The translations under genes were made by a program, and so were the position numbers. From NCBI GenBank assembly GCA_031550085.1, contig JAVBOY010000001.1:74458-138457 (forward strand): 64,000 bases of DNA, read 5' to 3'. The notes under the pieces are model-generated. The model worked only from the letters and a program-made list of their open reading frames with translations, was not told the DNA's origin and made no database searches. Below are positions 17,866 through 25,855 of this stretch, in pieces. Numbering within the stretch: the stretch's first letter is position 1; each line of letters starts with the position of its first letter. The stretch comes from UBA4417 sp031550085. Lineage in GTDB: Bacteria > Bacteroidota > Bacteroidia > Bacteroidales > UBA4417.

Positions 17866-19959
17866 TTATCCGTTTATTTTTGTAATAACAGCTTCTGCTA
17901 CATTATTGGGGCAAACTTCGTAATGTGAAAATTCCATTGTCGAACTTGCTCTTCCGGATGTAATGGTTCGTAAGGATGTTACGTAGCCAAACATTTCGGA
18001 TAATGGTACAATTGCTTTTATGATTTGATATTTTACTTGCGCATCAATACTTTGTAAAACGCCGCGACGTTTGTTCAAATCGCCTGTTACATCGCCTATG
18101 TAATCATCAGGGCAGGTAACTTCGAGTTTCATCACCGGTTCCAATAAAACGCATTTGGCTTGCCGGGCTGCTTCCTTGTATCCGATCCGTGCACAGAGTT
18201 CGAATGATAAGCTATCGGAATCGACTGTGTGGTAGGAACCGTCTATCAAGGTTATTTTCATGCTTTCCAACGGAAACCCTGCGAGGACTCCATTCGACAT
18301 GGCATTTCTAAATCCTTTTTCAATGGCGGGAACAAATTCTCTCGGAATATTTCCGCCTTTTACATCGTTGACAAATTGCAAGCCTTTGAATTCTTCATCC
18401 GCCGGTCCGATTTCAAAAATGATATCGGCAAATTTTCCTCTTCCCCCGGTTTGCTTTTTGTAAACTTCGCGGTGTTTTACCACCGAAACAATGGCTTCAC
18501 GATAAGCAACCTGCGGAGCTCCCTGATTTACATCGACTTTAAACTCACGCCTCAATCGATCCACAATGATTTCCAAATGCAGTTCGCCCATTCCGCTGAT
18601 AACCGTTTGTCCGGTTTCCGAATCCGTTTTTACCTGGAATGTAGGATCTTCTTCTGCTAATTTACCTAAGGCCAACCCTAACTTATCGACATCTTCCTGT
18701 GTTTTCGGCTCTACTGCCACACCAATCACCGGATCGGGGAAAGTCATGCTTTCCAAAACAATCGGATGTTTTTCTTCACAAAGGGTGTCACCGGTACGAA
18801 TTTCTTTAAATCCGACTGCGGCACCAATATCGCCTGCTTCGATAAAATCGATCGGCGTTTGCTTGTTGGCATGCATCTGAAGAATACGCGAAATGCGCTC
18901 TTTCTTCCCTGTGGATGCATTGAAAACATAGCTTCCGGATTCCAAGCGGCCTGAATAGACTCTGAAGAATGCGATCCGTCCGACAAAGGGATCGGTAGCA
19001 ATTTTAAAAGCCAAAGCGGCAAAGGGTTCTTTTGCATCGACATTGCGAACTTCTTCTTTTTCCGTATTGGGATTGATTCCAACAACCGCCGGAATATCGT
19101 ACGGATTGGGAAGGTAAGCACAAACGTCGTCCAACAAATTTTGAATTCCTTTATTCCGGAACGAAGCGCCGCAAATAACCGGGAAAATACGCATCTCAAT
19201 GGTTGCCTTACGGATCATTTGTTGCATATCTTCGGCCGTAATCGAGGTATGATCTTCAAAATATTTTTCCATCAAGGCCGGATCTTCTTCGGCACAACCT
19301 TCAATTAACTCGGTACGGTATTGGTCAACGATTTCCAGCATCTCTTCCGGAACATCGGTTTCGGTATAAGTCGTGCTGTTCGAAGCAGTGTCCCAATAAA
19401 TGGCCTTGTTTTTAATCAGGTCCACAACTCCCCGAAACGAATCTTCTTCTCCGATCGGAATCTGAAGTGGAATCGGCGTAGCTCCCAACTTATTCTTTAT
19501 CTGTGAAACCACATTAAAAAAGTCGGCACCGGCACGGTCCATTTTGTTTATAAAGCAAATGCGTGGAACCTTATATTTATCGGCTTGTTTCCAAACAGTT
19601 TCGCTTTGCGGTTGAACTCCTCCTACAGCGCAAAATACAGCGACTGCACCATCTAAAACTCTCAAAGAACGTTCTACTTCTACTGTAAAATCAATATGCC
19701 CCGGGGTGTCAATGACATTGATACGGTACTCTTGATTTTTAAAATTCCAAGTTACGGTGGTGGCTGCCGAGGTAATGGTTATTCCGCGTTCTTGCTCCTG
19801 CACCATCCAGTCCATCGTAGCGGTACCTTCGTGCACTTCGCCTAACTTGTAATTCCGTCCGGAAAAGAACAATATACGCTCCGTGGTGGTGGTTTTACCA
19901 GCATCAATATGGGCCATAATGCCTATGTTGCGCGTATATTTTAATTTCCCTTCTTGCAT
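17866..19959 (-). CDS. fusA: Translation elongation factor G
   Basis: Cytoplasmic GTPase that drives ribosome translocation, 697 residues. The G domain shows the P-loop AHIDAGKTTT, switch elements around RGITITSAATT, DTPGHIDF and NKMD. The later domains are complete, with GDLNKRRGVLQ and the C-terminal EMFGYVTSLRTITSGRAS region. Its position between rpsG and rpsJ makes it the canonical str-operon copy rather than one of the EF-G-like paralogues common in Bacteroidota. Confidence 0.98.
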   Translation of the reverse strand: MQEGKLKYTRNIGIMAHIDAGKTTTTERILFFSGRNYKLGEVHEGTATMDWMVQEQERGITITSAATTVTWNFKNQEYRINVIDTPGHIDFTVEVERSLRVLDGAVAVFCAVGGVQPQSETVWKQADKYKVPRICFINKMDRAGADFFNVVSQIKNKLGATPIPLQIPIGEEDSFRGVVDLIKNKAIYWDTASNSTTYTETDVPEEMLEIVDQYRTELIEGCAEEDPALMEKYFEDHTSITAEDMQQMIRKATIEMRIFPVICGASFRNKGIQNLLDDVCAYLPNPYDIPAVVGINPNTEKEEVRNVDAKEPFAALAFKIATDPFVGRIAFFRVYSGRLESGSYVFNASTGKKERISRILQMHANKQTPIDFIEAGDIGAAVGFKEIRTGDTLCEEKHPIVLESMTFPDPVIGVAVEPKTQEDVDKLGLALGKLAEEDPTFQVKTDSETGQTVISGMGELHLEIIVDRLRREFKVDVNQGAPQVAYREAIVSVVKHREVYKKQTGGRGKFADIIFEIGPADEEFKGLQFVNDVKGGNIPREFVPAIEKGFRNAMSNGVLAGFPLESMKITLIDGSYHTVDSDSLSFELCARIGYKEAARQAKCVLLEPVMKLEVTCPDDYIGDVTGDLNKRRGVLQSIDAQVKYQIIKAIVPLSEMFGYVTSLRTITSGRASSTMEFSHYEVCPNNVAEAVITKING

Positions 19960-20029
19960 TTTTTTTAATTTTTAAACTATAATTTTTGCTAACTACCTAA
20001 TGTAAAAGCTATTTGAAACTATTTTTCAA

Positions 20030-20497
20030 TTATACCCTGAAATGCGAGAACGCTTTATTCGCTTCTGCCATCCGGTGAGTATCTTCTTTTCTTTTAAAAG
20101 CAGCTCCTTCTTCTTTGTATGCGGCCATGATTTCGGATGCCAACTTCGCTGCCATCGATTTTTCATTGCGTTTACGCGAGAAAAGGATCAGGTTTTTCAT
20201 CCCGATGGATTGTTTGCGCGCCGGACGAATTTCGGTCGGAATTTGGAAGGTAGCTCCACCCACGCGACGGCTGCGAACCTCAACATTGGGTGTTACATTA
20301 TTCAATGCTTTTTTCCAAATTTCAAGCCCATCCTCTTTGGTTTTTTCGGAAACAATGCTAATTGCATCGTAGAAAATATCGAAAGAGGTGTTTTTTTTGC
20401 CACAATACATCAAATTGTTTACGAATTTCGTAACCAATTGATCTCCAAACTTTGGGTCGGGAAGAATAATACGTTTTTTTGGTCTGGATTTTCTCAT
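20030..20497 (-). CDS. rpsG: 30S ribosomal protein S7
   Basis: Primary 3'-domain 16S rRNA-binding protein near the E site, 155 residues. Start MRKSRPKKRIILPDPKFGD; the conserved block NVTPNVEVRSRRVGGATFQI is followed by PVEI-type positions and a C-terminal helix ending HRMAEANKAFSHFRV. Second gene of the str segment. Confidence 0.97.
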   Translation of the reverse strand: MRKSRPKKRIILPDPKFGDQLVTKFVNNLMYCGKKNTSFDIFYDAISIVSEKTKEDGLEIWKKALNNVTPNVEVRSRRVGGATFQIPTEIRPARKQSIGMKNLILFSRKRNEKSMAAKLASEIMAAYKEEGAAFKRKEDTHRMAEANKAFSHFRV

Positions 20498-20534
20498 TGT
20501 GAGATATCTTTAGCGTTCAAATTTTTTTTACTTA

Positions 20535-20939
20535 TTATTTCTTTTTACCTGCTGCAGCCGGAGCGCCTTTTTTGGGTCGTTTGGTCCCGTATTTGCTTCT
20601 GCGCTGGTTACGTCCTTCTACACCGGATGTATCCAGAGCTCCGCGAATAATATGGTAACGTACACCCGGAAGATCTTTTACACGGCCTCCGCGAATCATC
20701 ACGATGGAGTGTTCTTGCAGGTTGTGGCCTTCACCCGGAATGTAAGCATTCACTTCCTTCGTATTGGTAAGACGTACACGAGCGACTTTGCGCATGGCCG
20801 AGTTCGGTTTCTTAGGTGTAGTTGTATAAACCCGGGTACATACTCCACGACGCTGCGGACATGCATCCAAAGCGGGCGATTTGCTCTTGTCTGTTAACTT
20901 TTGACGTCCTTTGCGAACAAGTTGTGAAATTGTTGGCAT
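20535..20939 (-). CDS. rpsL: 30S ribosomal protein S12
   Basis: Decoding-centre protein, 134 residues, and the first gene of the 18-kb block. It carries TTTPKKPNSAMRKVARVRLT and HSIVMIRGGRVKDLPGVRYH, with lysines at the positions that change in streptomycin-resistant mutants, so the sensitive form is expected. The tail is Lys/Ala-rich. A promoter box (21000-21007) and a palindrome lie in its leader. Confidence 0.98.
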   Translation of the reverse strand: MPTISQLVRKGRQKLTDKSKSPALDACPQRRGVCTRVYTTTPKKPNSAMRKVARVRLTNTKEVNAYIPGEGHNLQEHSIVMIRGGRVKDLPGVRYHIIRGALDTSGVEGRNQRRSKYGTKRPKKGAPAAAGKKK

Positions 20940-20982
20940 ATTATTAATGAGTTGATTTCTTTTGTATTAGTTTCGTTTGATT

Positions 20983-21007
20983 CCCCAAATTTGGGGGCGC
21001 AAAGTTA
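20983..21007 (-). promoter_or_regulatory. rpsL promoter -7 box and leader palindrome
   Basis: TAACTTTG (minus strand, 21007-21000) matches TAnnTTTG; no good TTG lies 19 bases upstream. Immediately downstream, at about the start of the transcript, is the perfect 14-base palindrome CCCCAAATTTGGGG (20983-20996), which could form a 5'-terminal hairpin or be an operator. The leader would be about 55 nt. Confidence 0.5.
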
Positions 21008-21042
21008 AATTTTTTATTTAAATTCTTTTGATTTTTTATAAT

Positions 21043-21072
21043 AAAAAAACCCGAAAAACGTAAAATTTCGGG
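21043..21072 (-). terminator. Intrinsic terminator of the small RNA
   Basis: CCCGAAA (21050-21056) pairs with TTTCGGG (21066-21072), and the minus strand continues into seven T residues (21049-21043). It lies between the small RNA and the rpsL promoter, so it insulates the two. Confidence 0.8.
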
Positions 21073-21275
21073 CTTACACTACTCAAGAATCAGGAAAGTT
21101 GTTTTTGACGACAAAACGCAACAATTATCTTTCTCGGGATAATCCTAATTTTAACTAGCGGGCTGGTGTTGCTTTTTGTAAACCTATAACTGTCGGTTTC
21201 TCAGGTTTAATTCCCAGCCATAGCCCCTTTCTCTTATGGATTATCAACAATGTGTTTGTTAATAACTTTAAAAGA
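21044..21275 (-). ncRNA. Probable small RNA of about 230 nt, 6S-like
   Basis: No protein frame is convincing here, yet the minus strand has a consensus promoter (21281-21310) and ends at a hairpin plus T-run (21043-21072). Read on the minus strand, nested complementary segments form a rod. GATAATCC (21245-21238) pairs with GGATTATC (21145-21138), GGCTGG (21219-21214) with CCAGCC (21166-21161), and AAACCT (21208-21203) with AGGTTT (21185-21180). Unpaired bubbles of about 18 and 15 nt lie between the first two stems. A stem, open central bubble, terminal stem layout and about 200 nt length fit 6S RNA. The 6S call is inference; the transcription unit itself is better supported. Confidence 0.55.
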
Positions 21276-21280
21276 GGGTG

Positions 21281-21310
21281 CAAAGGTAGTATTTTATTTT
21301 AATTCACCAA
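21281..21310 (-). promoter_or_regulatory. Consensus promoter of the small RNA
   Basis: TTG (21310-21308) and TACCTTTG (21288-21281) are separated by exactly 19 bases on the minus strand, an ideal Bacteroidota housekeeping promoter. Directly upstream (about 21321-21354) the plus strand holds three copies of a TTGATTATTTT-like unit. Confidence 0.7.
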
Positions 21311-21680
21311 CTCTTGGTCGAATTATTTTTTGATTATTTTTTGATTATTTTTTATCCTTTATTATAAAACATTATTTATCAATCGTTTATTGAGGATTTT
21401 TATTTTGATCCGATAGCCAAATCGAAATCCGGTTAAGAAGTATGATGGCTTCCTTTATTCTTTTTGATTAATCGATTCAAAGTGATTATTTAATTTACAG
21501 CAACTTAAAACATTTTGGATTCATTTTCATGTGTCCGGCAGAATGATAGTAAGCGAATTTTGGTACCAAAATGTTGAAATCTTAAAAAAACAGAGACTCC
21601 CTATCTGGCGTGAGGACTAGATTTTATTGCGTTTATCGTGATATAAAGTATCTGTTGAAAACTTTGTATCTTTATGTGTT
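21311..21680. other. AT-rich stretch without a gene
   Basis: Between the small-RNA promoter and the promoter of the 21799 gene I see only AT-rich sequence. It contains a three-fold TTGATTATTTT-like tandem at its left end and no tRNA, terminator or credible reading frame. A 63-codon minus-strand frame here overlaps the neighbouring gene start and looks random. Confidence 0.5.
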
Positions 21681-21708
21681 TTGACCGTGTTCCCTTTTTT
21701 TAATTTTG
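21681..21708 (+). promoter_or_regulatory. Promoter of the small membrane protein gene
   Basis: TTG (21681-21683) and TAATTTTG (21701-21708) with 17 bases between. The inferred start near 21715 gives a leader of about 85 nt. Confidence 0.5.
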
Positions 21709-21798
21709 CTGCCGATTTTGTGGAGTCCAGAACCCACCTAAAAAAACGGGGCACTCTTACAAAGCCATAAGCGTAAGGAAATAAAAAAACAAATTCAA

Positions 21799-22146
21799 AT
21801 GATTGCAATTATCTACTTAGCAGTTTTCGTTTTACTGATTGCCGGGATGTGGAAAACATTCGAAAAAGCTGGAAAACCCGGATGGGCAGCTATTATTCCT
21901 ATTTACAACATCATTGTGTTGTTGGAAATTGTGAAGAAACCAACTTGGTGGATTGTTTTGTTCCTGGTTCCGCTTTTCAACATCTACATTGCAATCCTTG
22001 TTTATCACCGTTTGTCGTTATCATTCGGAAAAACGGGCGGATTCACGGCAGGCTTGATTTTCTTGTCTTTTATCTTCTTCCCGCTATTGGGATTTGGAGA
22101 TGCTCAATACAAAGCGCTTGAGTATAACGAAGGTTTTTCGATGTAA
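21799..22146 (+). CDS. Small inner-membrane protein, DUF5684-like
   Basis: A 115-residue protein with about three hydrophobic segments (about 2-17, 50-72 and 84-100) and the pattern KAGKPGWAAIIPIYN followed by a proline-rich membrane segment and a final GFGDAQYKAL. This pattern is typical of the DUF5684 family of small membrane proteins, some of which are annotated with signal-peptidase-like names though no catalytic residues are visible. The function is unknown. It is a single gene with its own promoter and a terminator just after it. Confidence 0.75.
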   Translation: MIAIIYLAVFVLLIAGMWKTFEKAGKPGWAAIIPIYNIIVLLEIVKKPTWWIVLFLVPLFNIYIAILVYHRLSLSFGKTGGFTAGLIFLSFIFFPLLGFGDAQYKALEYNEGFSM

Positions 22147-22167
22147 TTTTTACAAAAAGAAATTGAA

Positions 22168-22197
22168 AAAGGCTGTCTGAAAAGGCGGCTTTTTTTG
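22168..22197. terminator. Bidirectional terminator between convergent genes
   Basis: A 10-bp stem with one bulge (AAAGGCTGTCT with AGGCGGCTTT, GAAA loop) is followed by seven T on the plus strand and by TTTTTCAATTT on the minus strand. It sits in the 56-bp gap between the converging genes that end at 22146 and 22203. Confidence 0.75.
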
Positions 22198-22202
22198 TTG
22201 GC

Positions 22203-24023
22203 TCAAAAAACCAGCATTTGGCAATGAATGCAATCAAATTTTAAAATTAATTCCTTTCCCTGATATTCCAGAAACAACGGCATTACAACTGTTTTTACGG
22301 GTTTTGGCGAATAACGCGTGCAAGCTCCCAGCGAATATTTCAGGCAATGGCGCGTAAACATCAGCGGCTCGTTTTCAACCGGTTGCTTTTCAAATGAAAA
22401 ATCAATTCTTTTCACACCGTGCTGCTGGTAAAATGCGACAGCCAATTGGTTGTGTACATTTCCCAAATAAGTCAGTTCCGTTTGAGGATATAAATGGTAG
22501 GTGGGTTCCATTTTTTTTCGGGAAAAGAAATAATTGGCTTGCCGCAGCTTTTCGAGTTGTTCGATGCCTTGACGGCGCATATCAGCAAGTATAGATGCCG
22601 GGATAAAATAGGGTTGCGACGTTTCGATTTCAATTTTTTGGGCAACAAAATCGGTATTCCCCAATTTCGACAATTGCGTACGAATGGTTTCCATCGTTTT
22701 TTCGGGCTGTTGTGCAACGAGTTTTTCTGTTGTTATTTCAATTGAAACGGCATTCTGATCTTCATCGGTAATTTTCAACAGAAAGCCACCTTGAGAGTCT
22801 GAGAAAGAAATGTTTACCCGGATTTTTCGTTCGGCTGTTTTGGCGGCAGTCAATTGTTTTTCAAACTCCACATCCAAATTGCGGTAAACGTCTGTTCCTT
22901 TTTGTATCGAAAGATTTCCCGTGAAAAAAACCGTTTTTCCTTCCACGCGGTTTGCCCGAAACCCCAAAAACTCGCCCCGGGTGTTCAAAAAACACAAGCC
23001 GTCGCCATTGTGGAGCTGTTTTTGCGTATCGATGCAAAGATAACGCTCGCCTGTTTCCCTAGCCGTTCCCACGTATTCGCCGATGGATTTGGGGGTATCG
23101 AACGAAGTAATTCCGGCATGGCGACCCGTCAAAAAATAGGAAGTTGCGCCCCGCGAAAAGGTTTTTTCAGGATTCGGGGTAAAGAAAAAAGTGGTTTTTC
23201 CAGAAGAGGATTTTTTGTATTTATCCGTTTTTTCAAAAATGGCGTCCAGTTTTTGCCGGTAAAAAGCAGTAGTATTTTTCACATAATCGGCATCCTTTAA
23301 GCGCCCTTCGATTTTGAACGAAGAAATTCCGGCATCTAACAAATCGCTCAGATAAGCAGATAAATCCAAATCTTTTAGCGAAAGCAAGTGTTTGTTTTTT
23401 ACCAAAACAGTTCCATCGGAATCTACTAAATTGTAAGGCAAACGGCAATATTGGGCGCATTCGCCACGGTTTGCCGAGCGTTTGCAAAGGGCCTGGCTTA
23501 TATAGCATTGTCCGCTGTAACTCACGCACAACGCACCGTGCACAAAAAATTCCAACGGAACGGTTGTGTTGTCCGAAATGTGTTTGATTTGTTCCAAACT
23601 CAATTCTCGGGCCAACACCACTTGTGAAAAGCCTGCTTTTTCGAGGAATTGTACTTTTTCGAGTGTCCGGTTGTCGGTTTGGGTGCTGGCATGCAACGCG
23701 ACGGGCGGCAGATCCAGTTGCAAAAGGCCCATATCCTGGATGATGATGGCATCCACACCTATGTTATAAAGCTGCCAAATCAACTGGCGGGCTTCTTCCA
23801 GTTCCGAATCAGCCAAAATTGTATTCAATGTGGCGTAAACACAGGCATTGAAGCGGTGCGCATATGCGGTCAATTGCTCCATATCTTGCAACGAATTTCC
23901 GGCCGCCGCACGGGCGCCGAATTTGCTTGCGCCCATATACACGGCATCGGCGCCGTGATTGATGGCAGCCAATCCGCAATCCAAGTTTTTGGCGGGTAAA
24001 AGCAATTCTATTTTTCGTTGCAT
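22203..24023 (-). CDS. U32 peptidase-family protein (probable RNA hydroxylation enzyme)
   Basis: A 606-residue protein of the U32 family. The N-terminal half is the barrel domain (LLLPAKNLDCGLAAINHGADAVYMG). It carries the four-cysteine cluster of the family between about residues 165 and 200 (QCYISQALCKRSANRGECAQ plus YC), which in related proteins binds an iron-sulfur cluster. The second half has the FSRGATSYFLTGR element and a C-terminal domain ending FDCIHCQ. Relatives TrhP and RlhA hydroxylate tRNA and 23S rRNA from prephenate, so RNA modification is more likely than proteolysis. Which of the two roles applies cannot be decided here. Confidence 0.85.
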   Translation of the reverse strand: MQRKIELLLPAKNLDCGLAAINHGADAVYMGASKFGARAAAGNSLQDMEQLTAYAHRFNACVYATLNTILADSELEEARQLIWQLYNIGVDAIIIQDMGLLQLDLPPVALHASTQTDNRTLEKVQFLEKAGFSQVVLARELSLEQIKHISDNTTVPLEFFVHGALCVSYSGQCYISQALCKRSANRGECAQYCRLPYNLVDSDGTVLVKNKHLLSLKDLDLSAYLSDLLDAGISSFKIEGRLKDADYVKNTTAFYRQKLDAIFEKTDKYKKSSSGKTTFFFTPNPEKTFSRGATSYFLTGRHAGITSFDTPKSIGEYVGTARETGERYLCIDTQKQLHNGDGLCFLNTRGEFLGFRANRVEGKTVFFTGNLSIQKGTDVYRNLDVEFEKQLTAAKTAERKIRVNISFSDSQGGFLLKITDEDQNAVSIEITTEKLVAQQPEKTMETIRTQLSKLGNTDFVAQKIEIETSQPYFIPASILADMRRQGIEQLEKLRQANYFFSRKKMEPTYHLYPQTELTYLGNVHNQLAVAFYQQHGVKRIDFSFEKQPVENEPLMFTRHCLKYSLGACTRYSPKPVKTVVMPLFLEYQGKELILKFDCIHCQMLVF

Positions 24024-24074
24024 GAGATTTTTCCTTATTTTTTGAAAAAGAGAATAAGCGGTTCATAGCGTTTT

Positions 24075-24117
24075 TTCACCACAAAGACACAAGGTGTATA
24101 CAAAGGGCACAAAGATA
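24075..24117 (+). repeat. Half copy of a CACCACAAAG-type repeat
   Basis: TTCACCACAAAG, then CACAAGG, then AAAGGGCACAAAG, in the same order as the left arm of the inverted-repeat element at 46329-46493. The minus strand reads TATCTTTG at 24117-24110, a TAnnTTTG box that could serve the 24023 gene, although no TTG is properly spaced. Confidence 0.5.
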
Positions 24118-24139
24118 ATGCATTTGTTTTCATGTAATT

Positions 24140-24242
24140 GTATTCCCTGTTAGGTTAAGGCCGTGCTTTAGGCTTTCCATATTATGCAAGCTAAGCTTGC
24201 AAGTGATAAAAGTAATGGGGCAAAGCCGCCGCAGAATAGACA
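24140..24242. repeat. Degenerate copy of a dispersed palindromic element
   Basis: Contains a CAGGTT-like start, the near palindrome GCAAGCTAAGCTTGC and GGGGCAAAGCCGCCGCAGAATAG. The same series of small palindromes occurs near 52520, 54400, 55420 and 56560. Confidence 0.45.
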
Positions 24243-24281
24243 AAAAAAATCGGACGAAAGCCGCAAAGCCTCGTCCGATTT
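24242..24281 (-). terminator. Terminator upstream of the pepD stop region (minus strand)
   Basis: An 11-bp perfect stem (24247-24257 with 24271-24281) is followed on the minus strand by eight T residues. It lies 16 bp after the pepD stop codon and ends the hutU-pepD transcript. Confidence 0.85.
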
Positions 24282-24296
24282 GATATAAAACAATAA

Positions 24297-25769
24297 TCAG
24301 GCAATTTGTTTTTCAGTTGGGATATTTTTCAAAACTTCCAGCGTCAATTTCCAAAACATATCAACGGTTTCGATCAATAGGCGTTCGTCGGGCGAATGCG
24401 CTCCTTTGATGGTCGGGCCGTAAGAAATCATGTCCATACCGGGAAATTTTTCACCAATCAAACCGCATTCCAAGCCGGCATGGATGGCCAACACTTTGGG
24501 TTCTTTTTTGAAAAGTTTTTGATAACAGTTTCTGGTGATGTCCAGAATAACGGAATTTGCGTTGGGCGCCCAGCCGGGATAGCCGTCGCCATGAACAACT
24601 TTGGCTCCTGCCAATTCAAACACGCTGGTAACCATATTCACCACATCGCGTTTGCCTGATTCGCCGCTGCTGCGTTGGCTGGTGGTAATTTCGATTTCGT
24701 TGTCACGGAAACGGATGGCCGCCAGATTGGTCGATGTTTCCACAAAATTGGGAATTTCAGCCGACATCGCAATGACGCCATGCGGGCAGGCATACAACGA
24801 GTTGATCAACCGTAGTTGCGAATCATGGCTCATTACAAAAGCAGGTTGTTCCGCCGGTTCAACGGTTACTTCCAATTGCGGTTCGTTGATACGGAATTCG
24901 GTTTTTACGGTTGTGTTGAATTCTTTTGCCATTTTCAGGAAGTCGTCCTTGCGGTTTGCAGGCACGACTACTTTTGCAAAAGCTTCGCGGGCAATGGCAT
25001 TGCGCAAATTGCCGCCCTTCAGTTCAGACAAACGCAGGCCCAATTCATTTTGCGCAGCATACAGCAACCGGTTGATGATTTTATTGGCATTTCCCAAACC
25101 TTTGTTGATGTCGTCGCCGGAGTGGCCGCCTTTCAAACCGAATACTTTGATCAGGAAGCTTGCGGTATCCGCCGGAACGGCTTCTTTTTGGTAAGCCATG
25201 GTAACTACCGAATCTTCACCGCCGGCGCAACCGATAAACAGTTCGCCTTCATCTTCGGAATCCAGATTCAACAAAATACGGCCTTTCAAAAAATCGGGTT
25301 GCAGATTGAACGCACCGGTCAATCCGGTTTCTTCGTCAACGGTAACTAAAATTTCGAGGGGGCCGTGTTCAATGGTTTTGTCTTCCATCAATGCCAATTG
25401 GGCAGCTACACCAATGCCGTCGTCGGCGCCCAAAGTGGTTCCTTGCGCTTTTACCCATTCATTGGCGATGTAGGGTTTTATCGGATCGTTGTCAAAATCG
25501 TGAACGGTGTCGGAATTTTTTTCACAAACCATATCCATATGGCTTTGCAACACCACGGTTTGGCGATTTTCGTAACCCGGGGTCGCCGGTTTGCGCACCA
25601 AGACGTTGCCAATGGCATCTACCTGACATTCTAAATTTAATTTTTTTGCAACGGAAACAATGTATTCCCGTATTTTTTCTTCTTTTTTGGACGGGCGCGG
25701 CACATTGCATATTTCGGCAAAGTAACGCCAAAGTAGTTCGGGCTGTAAGCCTTTTAGTATATTTTCCAT
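24297..25769 (-). CDS. pepD: Cytosolic beta-alanyl-histidine (Xaa-His) dipeptidase
   Basis: Dinuclear zinc M20C peptidase, 490 residues, that splits carnosine-like and other Xaa-His dipeptides. Metal-site motifs in order: QSHMDMVCEK, the bridging Asp in TTLGADDGIGVA, VDEETGLTGA, LDSEDEGELFIGCAGG and a C-terminal SPDERLLIE preceded by KGAHSPDE. A lid/dimerisation domain is inserted near 190-390. It follows hutU on the same strand after 86 bp with no promoter box, so the pair is probably co-transcribed and supplies histidine to the degradation pathway. Confidence 0.95.
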   Translation of the reverse strand: MENILKGLQPELLWRYFAEICNVPRPSKKEEKIREYIVSVAKKLNLECQVDAIGNVLVRKPATPGYENRQTVVLQSHMDMVCEKNSDTVHDFDNDPIKPYIANEWVKAQGTTLGADDGIGVAAQLALMEDKTIEHGPLEILVTVDEETGLTGAFNLQPDFLKGRILLNLDSEDEGELFIGCAGGEDSVVTMAYQKEAVPADTASFLIKVFGLKGGHSGDDINKGLGNANKIINRLLYAAQNELGLRLSELKGGNLRNAIAREAFAKVVVPANRKDDFLKMAKEFNTTVKTEFRINEPQLEVTVEPAEQPAFVMSHDSQLRLINSLYACPHGVIAMSAEIPNFVETSTNLAAIRFRDNEIEITTSQRSSGESGKRDVVNMVTSVFELAGAKVVHGDGYPGWAPNANSVILDITRNCYQKLFKKEPKVLAIHAGLECGLIGEKFPGMDMISYGPTIKGAHSPDERLLIETVDMFWKLTLEVLKNIPTEKQIA

Positions 25770-25855
25770 AACACTTTGTTTTTTAATGAATTATTCTTTA
25801 TTAGACCAGATTGCAGGATTTGCATGTTAATCCGATTCGGTCAATTTTTTCCAAA

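Noticed and set aside
21321..21354. Three TTGATTATTTT-like units, considered as a CRISPR-like or iteron array
   Set aside because: Too few, too short and AT-rich, with no spacers; no CRISPR array was found anywhere in the window.
20940..21798. Searched for tRNA, tmRNA, SRP RNA and RNase P RNA in the 859-bp gene-free gap
   Set aside because: No cloverleaf and none of the conserved motifs of these RNAs were found; only the 6S-like unit fits.
21617..21808. A 63-codon minus-strand frame
   Set aside because: It overlaps the start and promoter of the plus-strand gene at 21799 and its product has no plausible features.
22203..24023. Calling the U32 protein a collagenase-type protease
   Set aside because: The four-cysteine cluster and the relatives TrhP/RlhA point to RNA hydroxylation rather than proteolysis.
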